Part shown: positions 46,627-59,905 of the stretch, piece by piece
Position numbering within the stretch: the first letter of the stretch is position 1
Layout of the letters: each line of letters opens with the position of its first letter
Source: Ptiloglossa arizonensis
Lineage: Eukaryota > Arthropoda > Insecta > Hymenoptera > Colletidae
Direction of reading: 5' to 3'
Assembly (NCBI RefSeq): GCF_051014685.1
Contig: NC_135056.1
Span: 6,262,001 to 6,326,000, forward strand
DNA: 64,000 bases
Position numbers and translations under genes: made by a program
The notes under the pieces: generated by a model
Seen by the model: only the letters and a program-made list of their open reading frames with translations
Databases searched by the model: none
Told to the model about the DNA's origin: nothing

Positions 46627-48900
46627 AACCAAATATCAATCTTCCATATTTCAAATAATTAATTCATACTAAAGTTATCTATTTCACCTAACGTAGGAAC
46701 GTATACCCTCATGATTTTCTAGAATCTCTGCAAACTTCTGCTTCCCATTCCAATTAACATTATCGATCGCGAGTATCGTTGCATACCTCTTTACGCCTAA
46801 TGTCACACTTCTGTTAGAATACCACACCAATTCCGTTAACTTTGTTCTGCATATGAAGGCATTGAATTGATAAATTAAAAAATAATAATGCTAATCTTTT
46901 TAACACGAATATTCTTGAGAAAAAAATAAACATTGATACATATATATAATATTTTTTTATTATCAGAACAATATATAGTGGAGAATTATAATTAGAAATA
47001 TATTTAATACACATTAACGTTTTTATCTACATTGGAGACCCTGTTCAGAACAATATTCTTTCATATATACATATCTTGGTGAGAAATTCATTAATATTTA
47101 ATATCTTTCGATGAGAATTTGATGTTTTTGCAACAGTAACGTTATTATTATTCCTTTTCAACCGAACCTTGCGAATGCATAATAAAATAGAAGATTGGAA
47201 AATTTTGAAATTTAATTTAATAAATTAAATAAAGATTCATAACATACGTTACTTTTTGTTGCTCTTACGTAAGATATAATAAAATTGAATGCAATCTTTT
47301 CCAAATACGTGTAGGTATATGTAAGGTGTATCATTGTGCTCACCTTCCCTTTGAATTATGAGCTCATATGTAAATATATCATTTTTACTTCTCACTTTAA
47401 ACAAGCGATATAAATTACAATTATTCATTTCATTATTTTTACTTTTCATTTTTTTTTTAAATTTCTCTTTTCTTTATTTTCTACTACGTTACAAAAATAT
47501 AATGTGCTATTTGATACTCCCTTGTTTTATTTCCATGGAAACAGACAGGTGCTTCTTATCGACAATTGCGTTTGACGAAACAAAGATTAATCAGCTTAAT
47601 GTTTAGATACACACATGAATTAAGTAACTAAAGTACCCGTACCTCGTACGGGATTATAATTAATAGACAGTCGCGGAAGATGTTGCTAAACAAAAACTTT
47701 CCTTGCAGAAATGAGCTTATTTCGCATTATTATAGATTACCGTAAAATTTATCACACTTGGATAACACAAACCGTTTCAAGATATGGCGAGTCAATTAAA
47801 TAATTATTTGGAGTCAAACGGAGAATTCATTAAGTCATATATCTTTCCTCGGACATTTAATCAATTACTCGAAAAGCAATTAGAATTTCGAAATCGAATC
47901 TCTATTAGAATCCGATCAGATCCTTTTCAAAAGTAACAGTAAAGTTTTATCGTTTCGTCTAGAATTGTTTTCAATTACTTCCGTTGCAGACAAATACATC
48001 AATTTCACACGCAAGAACTAAATATACTATAATAAACTAAATATAAAAACATGTGTAGGTACGTACATACCTACATTATATAAAAGAAAAGAGTTAACGT
48101 TTCTTAAACAACCATTAATGCGTTCCAACACGTTGCTCTGCACATTAATTTATCCAAATTTAGTTTGGTATAAATAACAAGTAATAACAATAACAAAAAT
48201 ATTTCTACCGATATCTCGAACAACATTGAATACGATAAGTATACGATAAAGTCAACTATACTTGAAGTAGCACGTTAATTCAAATACATGTCATTCGAAT
48301 ACATCGTATGAAAAATAAAATACATTTTTATAGTATAATAAACTACGATGGCCATTGTACAGAAGGAACATCCATAACTGTAACAACCAACTATCCAATG
48401 TAGGTATACAAGGATGTGTGGTCGAGTTTAATTTCCTCTTAATTAATAAGAAATGTTTTATATCGCACTTAGGGAGAAAAATTGTTTCGTCCATTTTGTC
48501 TTTTCTATTCTTCATCAAAAAATGAATAATGAAAGAAGTGTCCCCGACGCGAGCAAAGGAATTAAAAGTATTATTCGTGTAATATCTAATCTACATAATG
48601 TTTCATTGATTGTCATTTCTACTTAGAAATGTAAATCATTGAAGTACAGTCTCAGCTCACGAACACGGTGTTTATGCATTAACCTACTATTTTCGTTGGA
48701 GTTAGGAAACTGGAACGACGAACGATTCGAAACGTACACCGACGCCAGATATGATTATTCGCATTATTGTTATTTTACGTTCAGGCACATATTCGACCGC
48801 ATTTCATTACTTCCTTACGAACCCGCACCCCGGTGTTACGGTACACAAAAACACAGGAAAACGCGCATGCGATCGTAAAATGCATTCTTTACACCGGAAG
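46627..48900. other. AT-rich spacer without supported genes
   Basis: Only short frames. GC rises slightly after 48640 towards the CAGGTA cluster. Confidence 0.45.
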
Positions 48901-48913
48901 GTGTGAAATGAAG

Positions 48914-48937
48914 TTTCACCGGTGGTGTTTCACCGGT
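48914..48937. promoter_or_regulatory. paired TTTCACCGGT motif
   Basis: TTTCACCGGT occurs at 48914-48923 and 48928-48937, a 14-bp offset in the same orientation. The second reads CACCGGTTT, close to the Grainyhead-type ACCGGTT core. Motifs seen; factor inferred. Confidence 0.35.
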
Positions 48938-48984
48938 TTGTCCGATCAAAGAAACAATCGATGGAATTGAACATCGCAACGAGA

Positions 48985-49249
48985 CAGGTATCGATTACCT
49001 GGTTTTGCACGAGGCCGTTCAATTGGCATCGTTCGGTACCGTTCTCGAAATAGCCCCACCTATGGTTACCGTGATGATTAGTTACCGGGGGAAATAACAC
49101 GAATTTTCCAAAGATAAATTTATGGCTCGCAGAAGCGTCCGAGCCGATCGAAAATACCTTTTCAATAGCCGTTCCGGGAAAACGATAGTATATGTTGCAC
49201 ACGAGGACGTTGTGTGGTCAGGTGCACACGCAGGTAGAGACCATACCTG
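48985..49249. promoter_or_regulatory. CAGGTA/TACCTG cluster (Zelda- or Snail/ZEB-type sites)
   Basis: Two inverted pairs are visible: CAGGTA-5 nt-TACCTG at 48985-49001 and CAGGTAG...TACCTG at 49231-49249, plus CAGGTG at 49219-49224. CAGGTAG is the exact Drosophila Zelda heptamer, and CAGGTA/CAGGTG also suit Snail/ZEB zinc fingers. The surrounding 300 bp is of mixed complexity in an AT-rich region. The minus-strand frame 48930-49202 is unrecognised and is not called. Confidence 0.4.
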
Positions 49250-49260
49250 TATCGGGGTGC

Positions 49261-52118
49261 CCGCGCTAACATAAAGAATTACCGCAATTTAAGGAAGTAA
49301 CTGGCAACACTCGTTTCCAGAAAAATATTCCAATGCGAACCATTGTCCAAGCGTCATTTTTATTGAGGTCTCTGAGTCATACATTTCTTACGGTACAATA
49401 ACGCGCGAGCCAGAGGTCTGCCTGGATTCATTACAAAAACACACAAATACCTGAACTTTGACTATCTCGTTGTTACACAATTACTAGGAGTTGCAGTATC
49501 TACGTATTGAAATGCTGACAGTGGAGTTAGAAAGAAACTGTTGGATTTTATTTTTTTTTTTTTTTTAATGTTCATCGAGAAACTTATCGATAATTTTTTT
49601 CAACGGAATATCTGGTCTTGCGATAGTTTTACGAGAACTTTTTCAACAACTGTTCTCGTGGAACAGATATTTGAAAATTCGTATGGTAAAACTTTCATGG
49701 AAACATTTATTACGGAACTTTTATTGACAAAAGTTTCATTAAATAAATCAAACTACCGTATCATAGCTATCCATAGTAAGTAAATAATAATTTTGTTTAA
49801 CAATATATTATCATATTGCACGCAATGTAAGGACGTATTATTAATATGTTTCTTTTGAACAATGTACATAGGTACAAATAATTAATAGTTTCATAAAATG
49901 ATATAAATATAACAACTAAATCAATTTTTATGTTAAGTATAATATTAGACATATCATATAGCTACATATTCAGCTATGTTATAAAATATATACATTGAGT
50001 TAAAACAAATGATTCGTTAGATGTTATTTTTGTAGTATTTTATGAAATATACGTTGTGTACTATTTACACTGTGCTCTGAATGTTCATTAACGTAATATG
50101 TCACTGAATAGTATTCGGTATTTGTTATAATATAATGTAAAATTGTACGGATTAAAAACTATTTTAGTATCGATGAAGAAAAATCTGAATCTATTACACA
50201 AGAATTTCTATGTTTATTTTTCACGAATTCTATTGAAAATGAAATCTGTATTTTCAAATACTTTTGTTTATTCGTTCTCATCAAAATTTATAATGCGAGC
50301 ACTTCTTTTTGGAGAAGTTAAACTGTTTAAACAGAATCTATTGAAAAACTTCTGTAATTATTTGGATCCCTGATTCAATTGTAAACATCGCTTTCATTGA
50401 AACGAAAATTATAAGTGCTTTCTAAAATTATAAGTGCAACTGAATCAGTAGTATAAAGGTTATAGCAATTTAGAATATTATTGGAGTGTTTCGTCTGGAA
50501 GTCGATACAAAATAATTTTTATCGCGAGTGACGTTCAATAACCTTTCATGACCTTATGTTAAACCATTATATTCGTGTTAAACTGCCGATATTGAAAAAT
50601 AAATATTAAAATTTAACATTCCATCGAAAAAGAAGAAAGACGATCAACGTATCCCAGATATAACTTCACCTACATCAAAATTATTATCACTATGCAATGA
50701 CACCTTCTCTACCGTTCAACTTTTGTTCAACATATGTTTCTTTATCTATTTTTTAAAATTTCGGAAATAAGTCAGACGCTTATAGCTACACACACATCGT
50801 ATATAATATTATAGATTCACATGTACCATTGATTTTAGATACGAATTTATTTCCTGGATCTGTCACTAACGTATGTAATTTCCTCTGTATAAGACACTCG
50901 ATTTTATTATCTATCTTGTCATTTGTGTAAATGCTTTACAATCGACATCGATTCTCAATTATTTTATTCCAGATCGCATCTTTTCTTCTTTTCCTTAATT
51001 CTTTTCTTTGCGATAACATCCGTTATCAGATATTATAACAACTTTCGAAATATATCGTTTATGTTCTTGTAAGTAACAGGATCAGTTTTCATAAACTGAT
51101 TGTACTGCATTGAACATTAAGATGCGACTCCGTGTAACGGTTTTCCGGCCAGTTATATTTTTGTCTTGCTGTGAAGAGGAAAAACTGCGATGCTGAATTT
51201 TACGAAGTTAATATGAATCCGAAGTTCGATAAGAAGAGAAGACGGAATACGAATGAGAAATATTGTTTTCCTTTATGGGAATTTCATTTACAAACTTTTA
51301 CATTTACAACACCAAAGCCCAACTATTAAACACTGCGAAAAGAACGTAATTATATACAGATATTGTAAGGAATATACTAAATTTCTCTTGGTCTGGTCGT
51401 TTATATAAAGTATAACGTATAACATTTTTAAATGAAATATCATGAGAATGTGTAGTTGTAGTAAACAATGTATTTAAAATCTTTGACTATCATGTTTTAG
51501 TCGTCTTTGAAATAGTAAAATTTAATCTAGAATAAAAATTATGTTAACATGGCGATAAATTATTTGGTTACAATTAAAATTTTAATTCATCATCACACTT
51601 AAAGTATTATCATATATGCAACGGTGAATCTAAAATTACAGGAACCCGAAACTAATTATTTCGAGTGACTTTTCCTTCTTTTAAAATTTTGAAAACAATA
51701 ATAGAAAAGAGAAAATTGTATATAAATTGTATAAAGTGCAATGTATTTGGCAAATATTCCACTTTCTCTTTTTTGGCAAATCTATCTATACTATTAATAA
51801 TAAATTGACAGATTTAAGTTTCAAGTAAAATTACAGAAGAAATAGGAAGTTGTTTGAACGAATCGCATCATTCTTCAAGAACCAAAACAAATTTACTTTT
51901 TTCGCAATTAACGAGTCAATAAATAAGGAGCTCTCGAGGGCCTGAAGCTTCGTATGTTTCAACGTAGATGCGTCCCTGAGTGTATACGATGCGAGTACTT
52001 TACTCAGGATAATATGTTTAGCGTCTTTAATCCTTTCGCACATAGGAAGAAAAACATGTGATTCAAGTGCACGTAACAATTTCGAGGTAAGCTTATCGAT
52101 AATGTGGCTTGCCCTCAC
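49261..52118. other. AT-rich spacer without supported genes
   Basis: AT-rich with T runs (49546-49566). A small stem, ATCAGTTT with inverse AAACTGAT, lies at 51081-51100. Frames such as minus 51831-52121 are unrecognised. Confidence 0.45.
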
Positions 52119-52198
52119 CACGTGCTAGGCTCGATTTTCAGGCGTCGTATGCACGTGCACCGAACGTGCACGCTAGGCTGCAGCGATGCACCCACGTG
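52119..52198. promoter_or_regulatory. dense CACGTG cluster
   Basis: CACGTG at 52119-52124, 52152-52157 and 52193-52198, with further GTGCAC/ACGTGC strings near 52160-52172. The phrase GCTAGGCT follows two of the sites (CGTGCTAGGCT, GCACGCTAGGCTG). Such E-boxes bind bHLH and bHLH-PAS dimers (CLOCK:CYC, Met:Tai for juvenile hormone, Max-type). The flanking DNA is AT-rich and ordinary, so the cluster stands out. Function is inferred. Confidence 0.45.
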
Positions 52199-55100
52199 CA
52201 GTTCAAGAATGTAATTTAAGAGTTCCGTCTTAAACACCAACGCGTTTCAAATAGAGCTTCTTCGAACATTCTCAATTACTTTAAAAATACATTTCCCGTA
52301 CCAGTGAGCTTTAATATCTTGAACGTCCATAATGGTAATGGTATTGTTGCATAATTTGTGAAATTATCAGTTCGAACGGAATGTTTTTACGTTTTCTGCG
52401 AGATAATGTTGGTGCAAATCAATTTGGAAATTAACGACGACATTCTTATTAATGAATTCTGTTCCACTGTCGTCGGTAGATTATTCTTTTTTTTTTTTTT
52501 TAATTAAGGAAAATATCGATCAATATATTGACAAGGAAAAAATGTTATTAATTTGATATAGATAATATTCTTATTCAAATTATCCTCGCGTGAGCCATGT
52601 TAATCGCGTTCTCGCTTTTCTATTGACAACCTAGTAATTGAACGAAAATACTTTAAACGCATTTTTCTAACATGATACTCTTCGAACCAGTGACACAGTT
52701 ATCTTAAAAGCTACTGGGTCGATTGAGGTGTATTGTAGTTTCATACCTTCACGAAATAATTGTCTCGCTATATTCTACAGTCACGCTGAAAATCGAAAAT
52801 CCTCGAACATTATGTTACGTTCTTTATTTCAGTGCGATCTATAAACACAATATTTTGAATAAATACGAACTCGAATCTTTTAGTTCGAATAACTAGAAAG
52901 GGTTCAGTCAATATCCTCGTTTGGGCAAAGGTTTCTTCACACGTCGTGCGTTGGGGTCTCCAGCTCGTAGAATATTGAAAATAATTGCATGAAATTTTCT
53001 TTAAAATAAAACACGAACATCCGAATGAAATCTAAACTTTTGAAATAGCTCGTTAAAAGAGATGAAGTGTACTTTCGTATATTCAAAATTTATAATTTCA
53101 TAACAAAGACTCGACTAGAATATATGTTACACGTATTTTTTGTTGTTTATTGCCTTTTGTTTAATCAAGTATGCAGTTCTTATAGTTTAAAAAAGAGAGT
53201 TTTAGACAGTCTACGCCCATATCGCCACGAGCGTCTCCAGACTTATTAAACTGTTAATGGAGTTAATGGTTTTCTTTCAAATTTGCAAACATTACCTTGA
53301 AAATGATCTTCAAAATCTGAAAACTCCCTTAACGCACACATTATGAACTTATATCGCGTGTAGTGATGCGTCCGAAATGTCACATTTGTTTTTAGAACTC
53401 ACTCTTAATGTACACTTTTATCGCACTCGATACTCGATCCTAAACACTAGTTTTATATTCACTATGTCGGATCAGAAATCCATATGCTCTGAACATTTGT
53501 TTCGAATCCTTTTTCGTATTAAGTAACGGTATGTATTAATATCAATCACTATTACGTTTTATAGCTACGTGCCATAACAGTTCATCTCGGGCATAAATGA
53601 ACAAAATTTGTATCTGCATATAAATTTCAAACAACGAATAAAAAAGAAATAACTTTTTCTCCTTTATTCGTTGAACAATTATTCAAATTTGAATGATAAA
53701 ATGAAATATTTCACAAAATAAAATATACAAAGAAATAAAATTGAACAGTATGTTAGGTTTATTCATCATTTCTTATTCGAATCAAATTTGATCTATCTTT
53801 GTATTTAATTAATTCTGCAACACATTTTTAGCCGAATTTTATTCAAAAGATTTAATTGTTCAAGTATTTCTCAATGATAAATTTAATTTTACAAGTACTT
53901 TAATATTTCATATTTCGTTGTCGTAACGTGATAGATTTGCAAGGGTAGTGAATATTTCATTAATTGGAACACAGTATCTTAATTGTATATTTATTACTCG
54001 TAACTTTATTACTATTATGACTAATTTCTAAACTGACAATTTTTAAATAGTATTTAGAAGCAATTGACTATTGAAAGGCAATTTGAAATATCTAACATTC
54101 TATACAATATCTGTCATTTGGCATTCGTATCTCCATAATTTATTTACAATTTAATTATTTCGCATTTTAAAGATTCTAAAGAATGCATTTTAATATAAAT
54201 TTTTTATTACAAAAATACACCATCTCTCGTGGAATTGATTACACGCGATAACCCTTTAATTTATTTTACTTCCAAGTGCCCAATTACATCTGAATTAATT
54301 TATATATACGGTCAAAAAGAGTTAAAAAGAAATCCATGCGACGACCAATTGATCCTGATGGTTCGTCGATTATCTAAACTTCCACAGGTGAGGCACGCTT
54401 CGATCTTGGAAGCAAATTCCAGTACAGTAAATTTTGTCAAAATTATACAAAGCTGTCCATCCAAATACAAGTTAACGTCTTTTCAGAGACTCTTGAACTC
54501 TTGAACGATGCTTTAATATGCATTTTTCCTTCTGCGTTTAGTCTGTGCGTCAAATTCAATGAATATACATGCATATTATTAAAATAGACAGTAAATTGTT
54601 AACTGATTCGTGTGAGTCACCTTTTGCTCCAACGAGGACAGATGTCAATTTTTTATACATTTATTATATATTCATAAAGAAAAGTCAGAAAATGGGAATA
54701 ATATAACTTTACATTTTCGTTTCTATTAATTCACATTGCTGAATAGATACGAACAGTTTCAGGATTGACGCGTTAGCTCGGTGTTTCGAAAAGAGGGGGA
54801 CGCGACTCTTGCGAAGATAGGCATTTTAATAATCGAAGAGAGAAAGGAAGAGCAAGAAAGAAAATTTTCGATACAGAAAAACGAGTTTAACTTAAACATC
54901 TGTTTCTAGTAGTACATCGATCATTGGAGTTTATCAATTGTAGAAGTATATTTGTCTCGTGCGAAAGTCGTGATTGATTCTTTCATAAATGTTTTCGAAC
55001 AAACACATCTTAGTTCTCACCGACAAGAACTGTTACACGATACGATAAATCTGTATACATTTCTCGCTCGAGACTGAACAGAAACATATATGCATATTTA

Positions 55101-55360
55101 TATCGTGTACAACGATAACATGAATATTTTTGTAAACGTTGCACGAAGCTTGTACGTTTCGTGCACGTGATACTCTTATTCGCGAGAACTCCGATTAATT
55201 TATTTCAAATGTTATTTTAATCGTTCGCTCTTTATTTCATGTACAACGTACGTTTACCCCGTTCCGTTGCAATATCTTCTTCGATCGTTACAAATGGTAG
55301 ATATTTTTGAAAAATTTAACATTTCTCGTGTACAATAATTAACACTGCACCGTCTCTTCG
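52199..55360. other. AT-rich spacer without supported genes
   Basis: No supported gene. The plus frame 54229-54504 (91 codons) is unrecognised. A weak hairpin (CAACGAATAAA with TTTATTCGTTG, 53631-53673) is present. Confidence 0.4.
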
Positions 55361-57180
55361 GAGCACGAGACGATCCCTTCGGCGATCGTTAGGACCGCGA
55401 GCTCCGCGGAGTTAAAACCTACCGATTATCTTGGACGCGCACGGTTTACAATTTACCACGTACGTGATTTACAACTTACCGCGTACGTGATCGACGATTT
55501 GCCACGTAAACGACCGACAACGTGTACAAAAAAGGCTCCCGGTCTCCGAACCGAACGATCGTTGACCCAAAACCGTGAGAAAAGGTATCGAAGTTCGCGC
55601 AACGATTTTCGCGACCGCGAGGAACCACTGGTCCCACGTTACGCGCAGGAAGTCGCCGAAGAGAAGCGGAAAAAAGAAAGGAGAAAAAAAAAAAAGAAAG
55701 GGAAAGAAGGAATTAGGAGGAAAATCAAGCGTGGAGGGAAAAAAATAGAGTGACGGTGAGGACCGGACGCGGACGGAGGAGGCGTAGGAAAATCGAGAAG
55801 AAAGCTCGACGGCCAGTGGAGGGGGTACAGCGCGACGAGGGGGGCATCGGGGAACGGTGTAGAGGGGGTAGAGCGTCGCGGCGTTGTCCTCACACGTAGC
55901 GGCGCTTTCTTAATCATCATCTGTCTATCTCTCGGCATTAGTCGAGAAGAAAAGGAGGAGGGCAGCGTCGCGGGGGTAACCTGCGAAGGATCCGCGAAGG
56001 CGTAGGGAATGGTAGGGGTTGGTGGGAGGGAGGGAGGGGGGACCGGGAGGGAGTGGAGCGTTCGGGTGGTACAAAGAGCGAGGAAACGGTAGAAAAGAGG
56101 TGAAAGAAAGAGGCAGAGGAAGAGAAAACGAAGGGGGAGAAGGAGAGAGGGAAAGGATGAAAAGACAGAAGGAAGGGGTGAGCGCGAGCGAACGCGTGCA
56201 GAAGCGAAAGAACAAGAGAGGAAAGAGTCCACGCAGGGAGCGCCGGACGAACGCTGAATAAAGACGGAAAGAGTACCCGGCGAAGAAGGATGAGGAGGAC
56301 GAGGGTCGCGGAGGGAGGGGGAGAGACGCTTCTTACTCCGCCCAGCATCCAAGATGGCGTTGGCAGCGGCTCCCCTCGTCATTAAAATCAATAATTAAAA
56401 AATACATCCGTGGGCACCTTTGCTTTTCTAGCGCCTCGTGACGCGTGCTCAGCACCACCCGCCCCACCAGCCCTGTCCTCTATATATCTGTACAGGCTAT
56501 ATAGGTGGTATGCACGCCAACAGACCGGCTGAGAACCGCTGGGGCCGCTTCTTCCGCGGGTGGTGGGGCGACACGGGGGGTTGGCTCGGGAGTTGGAAGG
56601 ACGCGGCAGTGGTAGTGGCAGCAACGATGCCGGCAGGGGGTGACTGAGCTTGGCTCGCTGGGGGGAGAGGGTGTAGTGGTACCAGGCTGCACTGGCGAGA
56701 CCCTTAAACAGGGACACAAGGACGGGTGAATGGGTACGGGAAGTGGGTACTTCCTCCGACCACCTCAACCCCCTTCTCACCGTATTGCCCCACCTACGCC
56801 CGGTGGCCCCATGCGGAACAACCCCCCGCGGCCACCTGACTCCCCATACGACGTTCCAAACTCGCGGACCAACTCGATTTTCGGAGTCTTTTAATTAGGC
56901 CGATCATTAACGCGGTATGGGATACCAATTAATTTCAACGCGGATCGACCACTCTAGGCTGACAGAGGACACATCGGCTACTCGGGTTAGCGGGAATGGT
57001 TCGACCTAGGTGCGGGATCGGATTCGATCGGGGTTCGCTTTATCTTCGGATACACTTTCCTCGACGTGCAAACGCTCGTGAGAACGTCTACGATTATTTG
57101 CAACGCGATCTTTCGATGCGGGGTAAACGCCATAGCGTTGGCCGGTTTTTTCGATTATAAGTGGAGAACTTCCGGTGCCT
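55360..57180. promoter_or_regulatory. GC-rich island with long purine tract and YY1/Pho-like site
   Basis: CpG-dense from 55360. The + strand is overwhelmingly purine from about 55670 to 56330, with many GAGAG and GGAGG strings. AAGATGGCG at 56351-56359 matches the YY1/Pho core with its A-rich flank. The block 56380-56520 has AT-rich then C-rich mixed sequence with two TATATA-like strings (CTCTATATATCTG, GCTATATAGGTGG). Frames up to 250 codons are Ser/Pro/Leu-rich on the minus strand and are compositional. A promoter or Polycomb-response type island is possible but unproven. Confidence 0.4.
56351..56359 (+). promoter_or_regulatory. YY1/Pho-like AAGATGGCG site
   Basis: AAGATGGCG preceded by C, just after the GAGAG-rich purine tract. 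This is the recognised core of the YY1/Pleiohomeotic site; occupancy is unknown. Confidence 0.4.
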
Positions 57181-57290
57181 CGAACACGAATCTCTACGAT
57201 CGTTCGTAGCTCGTTTCGATGCTTTTTCTTCTTTTAGAAGCCTTCTCCTCTTGATTCGAGCGTAACGATCTTACTCGTGTCTATGATACA

Positions 57291-57752
57291 TTATTACGAA
57301 AACGAGAAACGGAAATATTATATTTGCAAATAATAATCCGTTGAAGCGAATATCGTGTACTACTATATACCGCGTCAACAGTCACGCTCGACGATAGGTA
57401 ACCCTAAGAGGATTTCTGGGAACTCGACCCCCTCTGCGAATTTCTTGATTATTTATTGTCCGTTTCGTTTCCTTCGATTATTACTCTTTATTTAACTCAA
57501 TATCTTAACTCATAATTAACTCATAATCAAAACCATCTTCTCGGTGGACATTCTTTTACGCGTTGGTTTACAATATTATGTCACCAATTAGGAAATCGAG
57601 AGACGGAAATATTATAACGTATTGCTCGACGAATTGACGTTTGCAAATGATAATCCGTTACGATAAATATTTACTGTTCTGAAACGATGCTACGCAAAAG
57701 CAAATTTTTAATTAATTATATCGTTCGATGATATTTATTGTCCGTTTGTAAA
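57291..57752. repeat. diverged tandem duplication, about 285-295-bp offset
   Basis: CGGAAATATTAT, TTTGCAAATAATAATCCGTT and ATTTATTGTCCGTTT occur in order in the first part (57311, 57323, 57451). They recur in the same order in the second (57604, 57640, 57733), with insertions between. An old imperfect duplication. Confidence 0.6.
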
Positions 57753-59346
57753 TATCATAAATTCGAATCTAATAGAATTAAACTTCGAGAAGGATCTCGA
57801 ATGATCTCAGAAGTCGAACTTGGACGAAAATCGAGCCAGAGTCAATGTTTTCCCATAATTCCATAGGAAAATGATATTCATTTCTAAGCAAACAATATTT
57901 TCCGTAGATACATTTTACGAACAAATTTTTATCCCAACGTCGGATAAGGACTATCGTTTAAGTTTTAAATAAATTTACGCATATTCATCGATCTTTTCTT
58001 CGATCTCTCTCATTTCTACCCGATCTAAATCATTCCATTCCCGTTCATTGATACTGAAATCCGGATTTCGCGATAGTTGTCTTTCTGCGGATCAAATTGC
58101 GCCAAATTACCATGCGTCCTATAATTATCGAAGAACCGTTTCGTCGAACGAATCCGTAATACTTTCTTCGCAAGAACATATTTAATTCGTTACTAAAATC
58201 ACTCCAAACTTTTATTAAATTCGATGTTATTTAGACTCGATCGAACTACGACGTTGCCGCTACGACGATTCCAAGAAATGGATTTAGTTTCGCTCGTACA
58301 AACTCTGTCATTCCTACAAAGGCTGTTATTCGTTTAACATGTACCCCGATCGAACGAAAATCGAAAAGTTTAATTTTAATGTTAAAACATCCACGTCTTG
58401 AACTCGAGTCGATACTTTTCAGTCTTTGACGCACAGTTGTGGGTAATGAATTGCACTCCGAGCGGATGTAAATTATTCAGAATAGTTTCGCATTAATTTA
58501 TACATTTATACGCTCGTTTGCGTAACTCATGTAATTCGTGGTATACCAGGGAAACGTAAATATTCAATTTAACAATCAGCAACGTCATTGACTTATGGCG
58601 ACTGTATGTTGTTCGGCATCTGGGTCTTTGGCTGCACGATTAAACAATTTCCAGTCTTACAATATGCACATTTTCGTCAGGTTTCGCGTTGTTCCCTCGT
58701 GTAATATGTAAATTGCGTTTAACGAGAAATCGACATTAACATTTTGCTAAATGAATGCATTATCCAAAAATAATAGGCAAACGATTGTCAGTCACCGAGC
58801 TGTCGCGTTAATCTCGGTGGAAAATAAAACCGGTAAGAACCAACATAAGGATTTTATCAATTTTGTTCCTTGAATGTAGTCCTCGTCTAATCGTCGACAA
58901 GTATAAAGTAAACGTTTTAAATTACGAAACGAAGCTGTTACATTGGGTTTCAATCGCAAGTATTGTATTTTGTAACGAATTCGATGTAATCTACAAATCG
59001 AGAAGAGTTTTAAAAAAATACTACGTATAAAATTTAAAGGACGATTGTAAAATTCTTTCGGCAAATTTTGTGATTTGAACGCCTCGCATGAATCAAGACG
59101 GAATGCTGTCGAATATATAAGTACGCGTATACGCGAGTGAGTATATTAAAATTTAATTTATCTCGTAATGCGAAACCACGATCTATGGTTTCGTTTCCTT
59201 CCTGCAAACTTAAACTGAACATAATTAATTATCATCGAACGAAGAAACGATCCGTAAACGTTATATCGGACTAGTCCTGGAATAATAATAAAATAGAAAT
59301 AAAAAGTTCACTTTACTTAATGGAAGAAAGTGCACGATAGTAATGT
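57753..59346. other. AT-rich spacer without supported genes
   Basis: No supported gene or repeat. Minus frames 58246-58434 and 58792-59064 are unrecognised. Confidence 0.45.
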
Positions 59347-59905
59347 ATACATATATCTTTGTTTAAAAGTCATGGAACAACTACCCGTTTTAACAAATTC
59401 TGATTATTCAACGCAAATTACTGAAATTATTTTGCTTTACTCTTGCATACGTTTACAAATATATGTTTACTATTGGTTAAGTGCACAAAAGAATACTTAG
59501 TCGTTAAAATGTTTTAAATAACGAGAAACGTATTTTAACCGTTGAAAAAAAAATATTTTAAGTCACCAACGGACTGGTAAATCATTATACGGTATAAATG
59601 GAACGGTATTAAATTAAAAAATCATAAACAAACTAATCACTAAGACATCGAAATTAATGAAAGCTAGTATTTATAGCTCATGAAGGATATATAAACGAAA
59701 CAACGATTTAATTATCATTAACGATGTTGGTGAGATTCTGTGCAAATTATTGCACATATTTTTCATTTCACACGTAGCTAATAGTGTAAACTATAAGAAG
59801 AGATCGTTCTTTGTTGCGACCATTTCAACCATTTCCATGATTTTTTTAGATTTTCTTAACATTTTAGTAGGTGTCCTATGACTTTTGAGCGCAAGTTTAT
59901 GTATA
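59347..59905. mobile_element. Tc1-type non-autonomous element
   Basis: The left end reads ATACATATATC...TTTAAAAGTCATGGAACA. The right end, read inversely from about 59905, reads ATACATAAACTTGCGCTCAAAAGTCATAGGACA. The GCTCAAAAGTCATAGGACA style is characteristic of one group of Tc1 element termini. The roughly 500-bp interior shows no transposase motif and is AT-rich. The ends differ at many positions, so it is old. Exact limits are uncertain by a few bases. Confidence 0.6.

Noticed and set aside
53623..53690. Hairpin with CAACGAATAAA arms as a microRNA precursor
   Set aside because: Stem is short and interrupted, and it matches no microRNA that I recognise.
55639..56391. 250-codon minus-strand frame, longest in the window
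   Set aside because: Ser/Pro/Leu/Phe-rich reading of the purine tract; three overlapping minus frames are similarly open.
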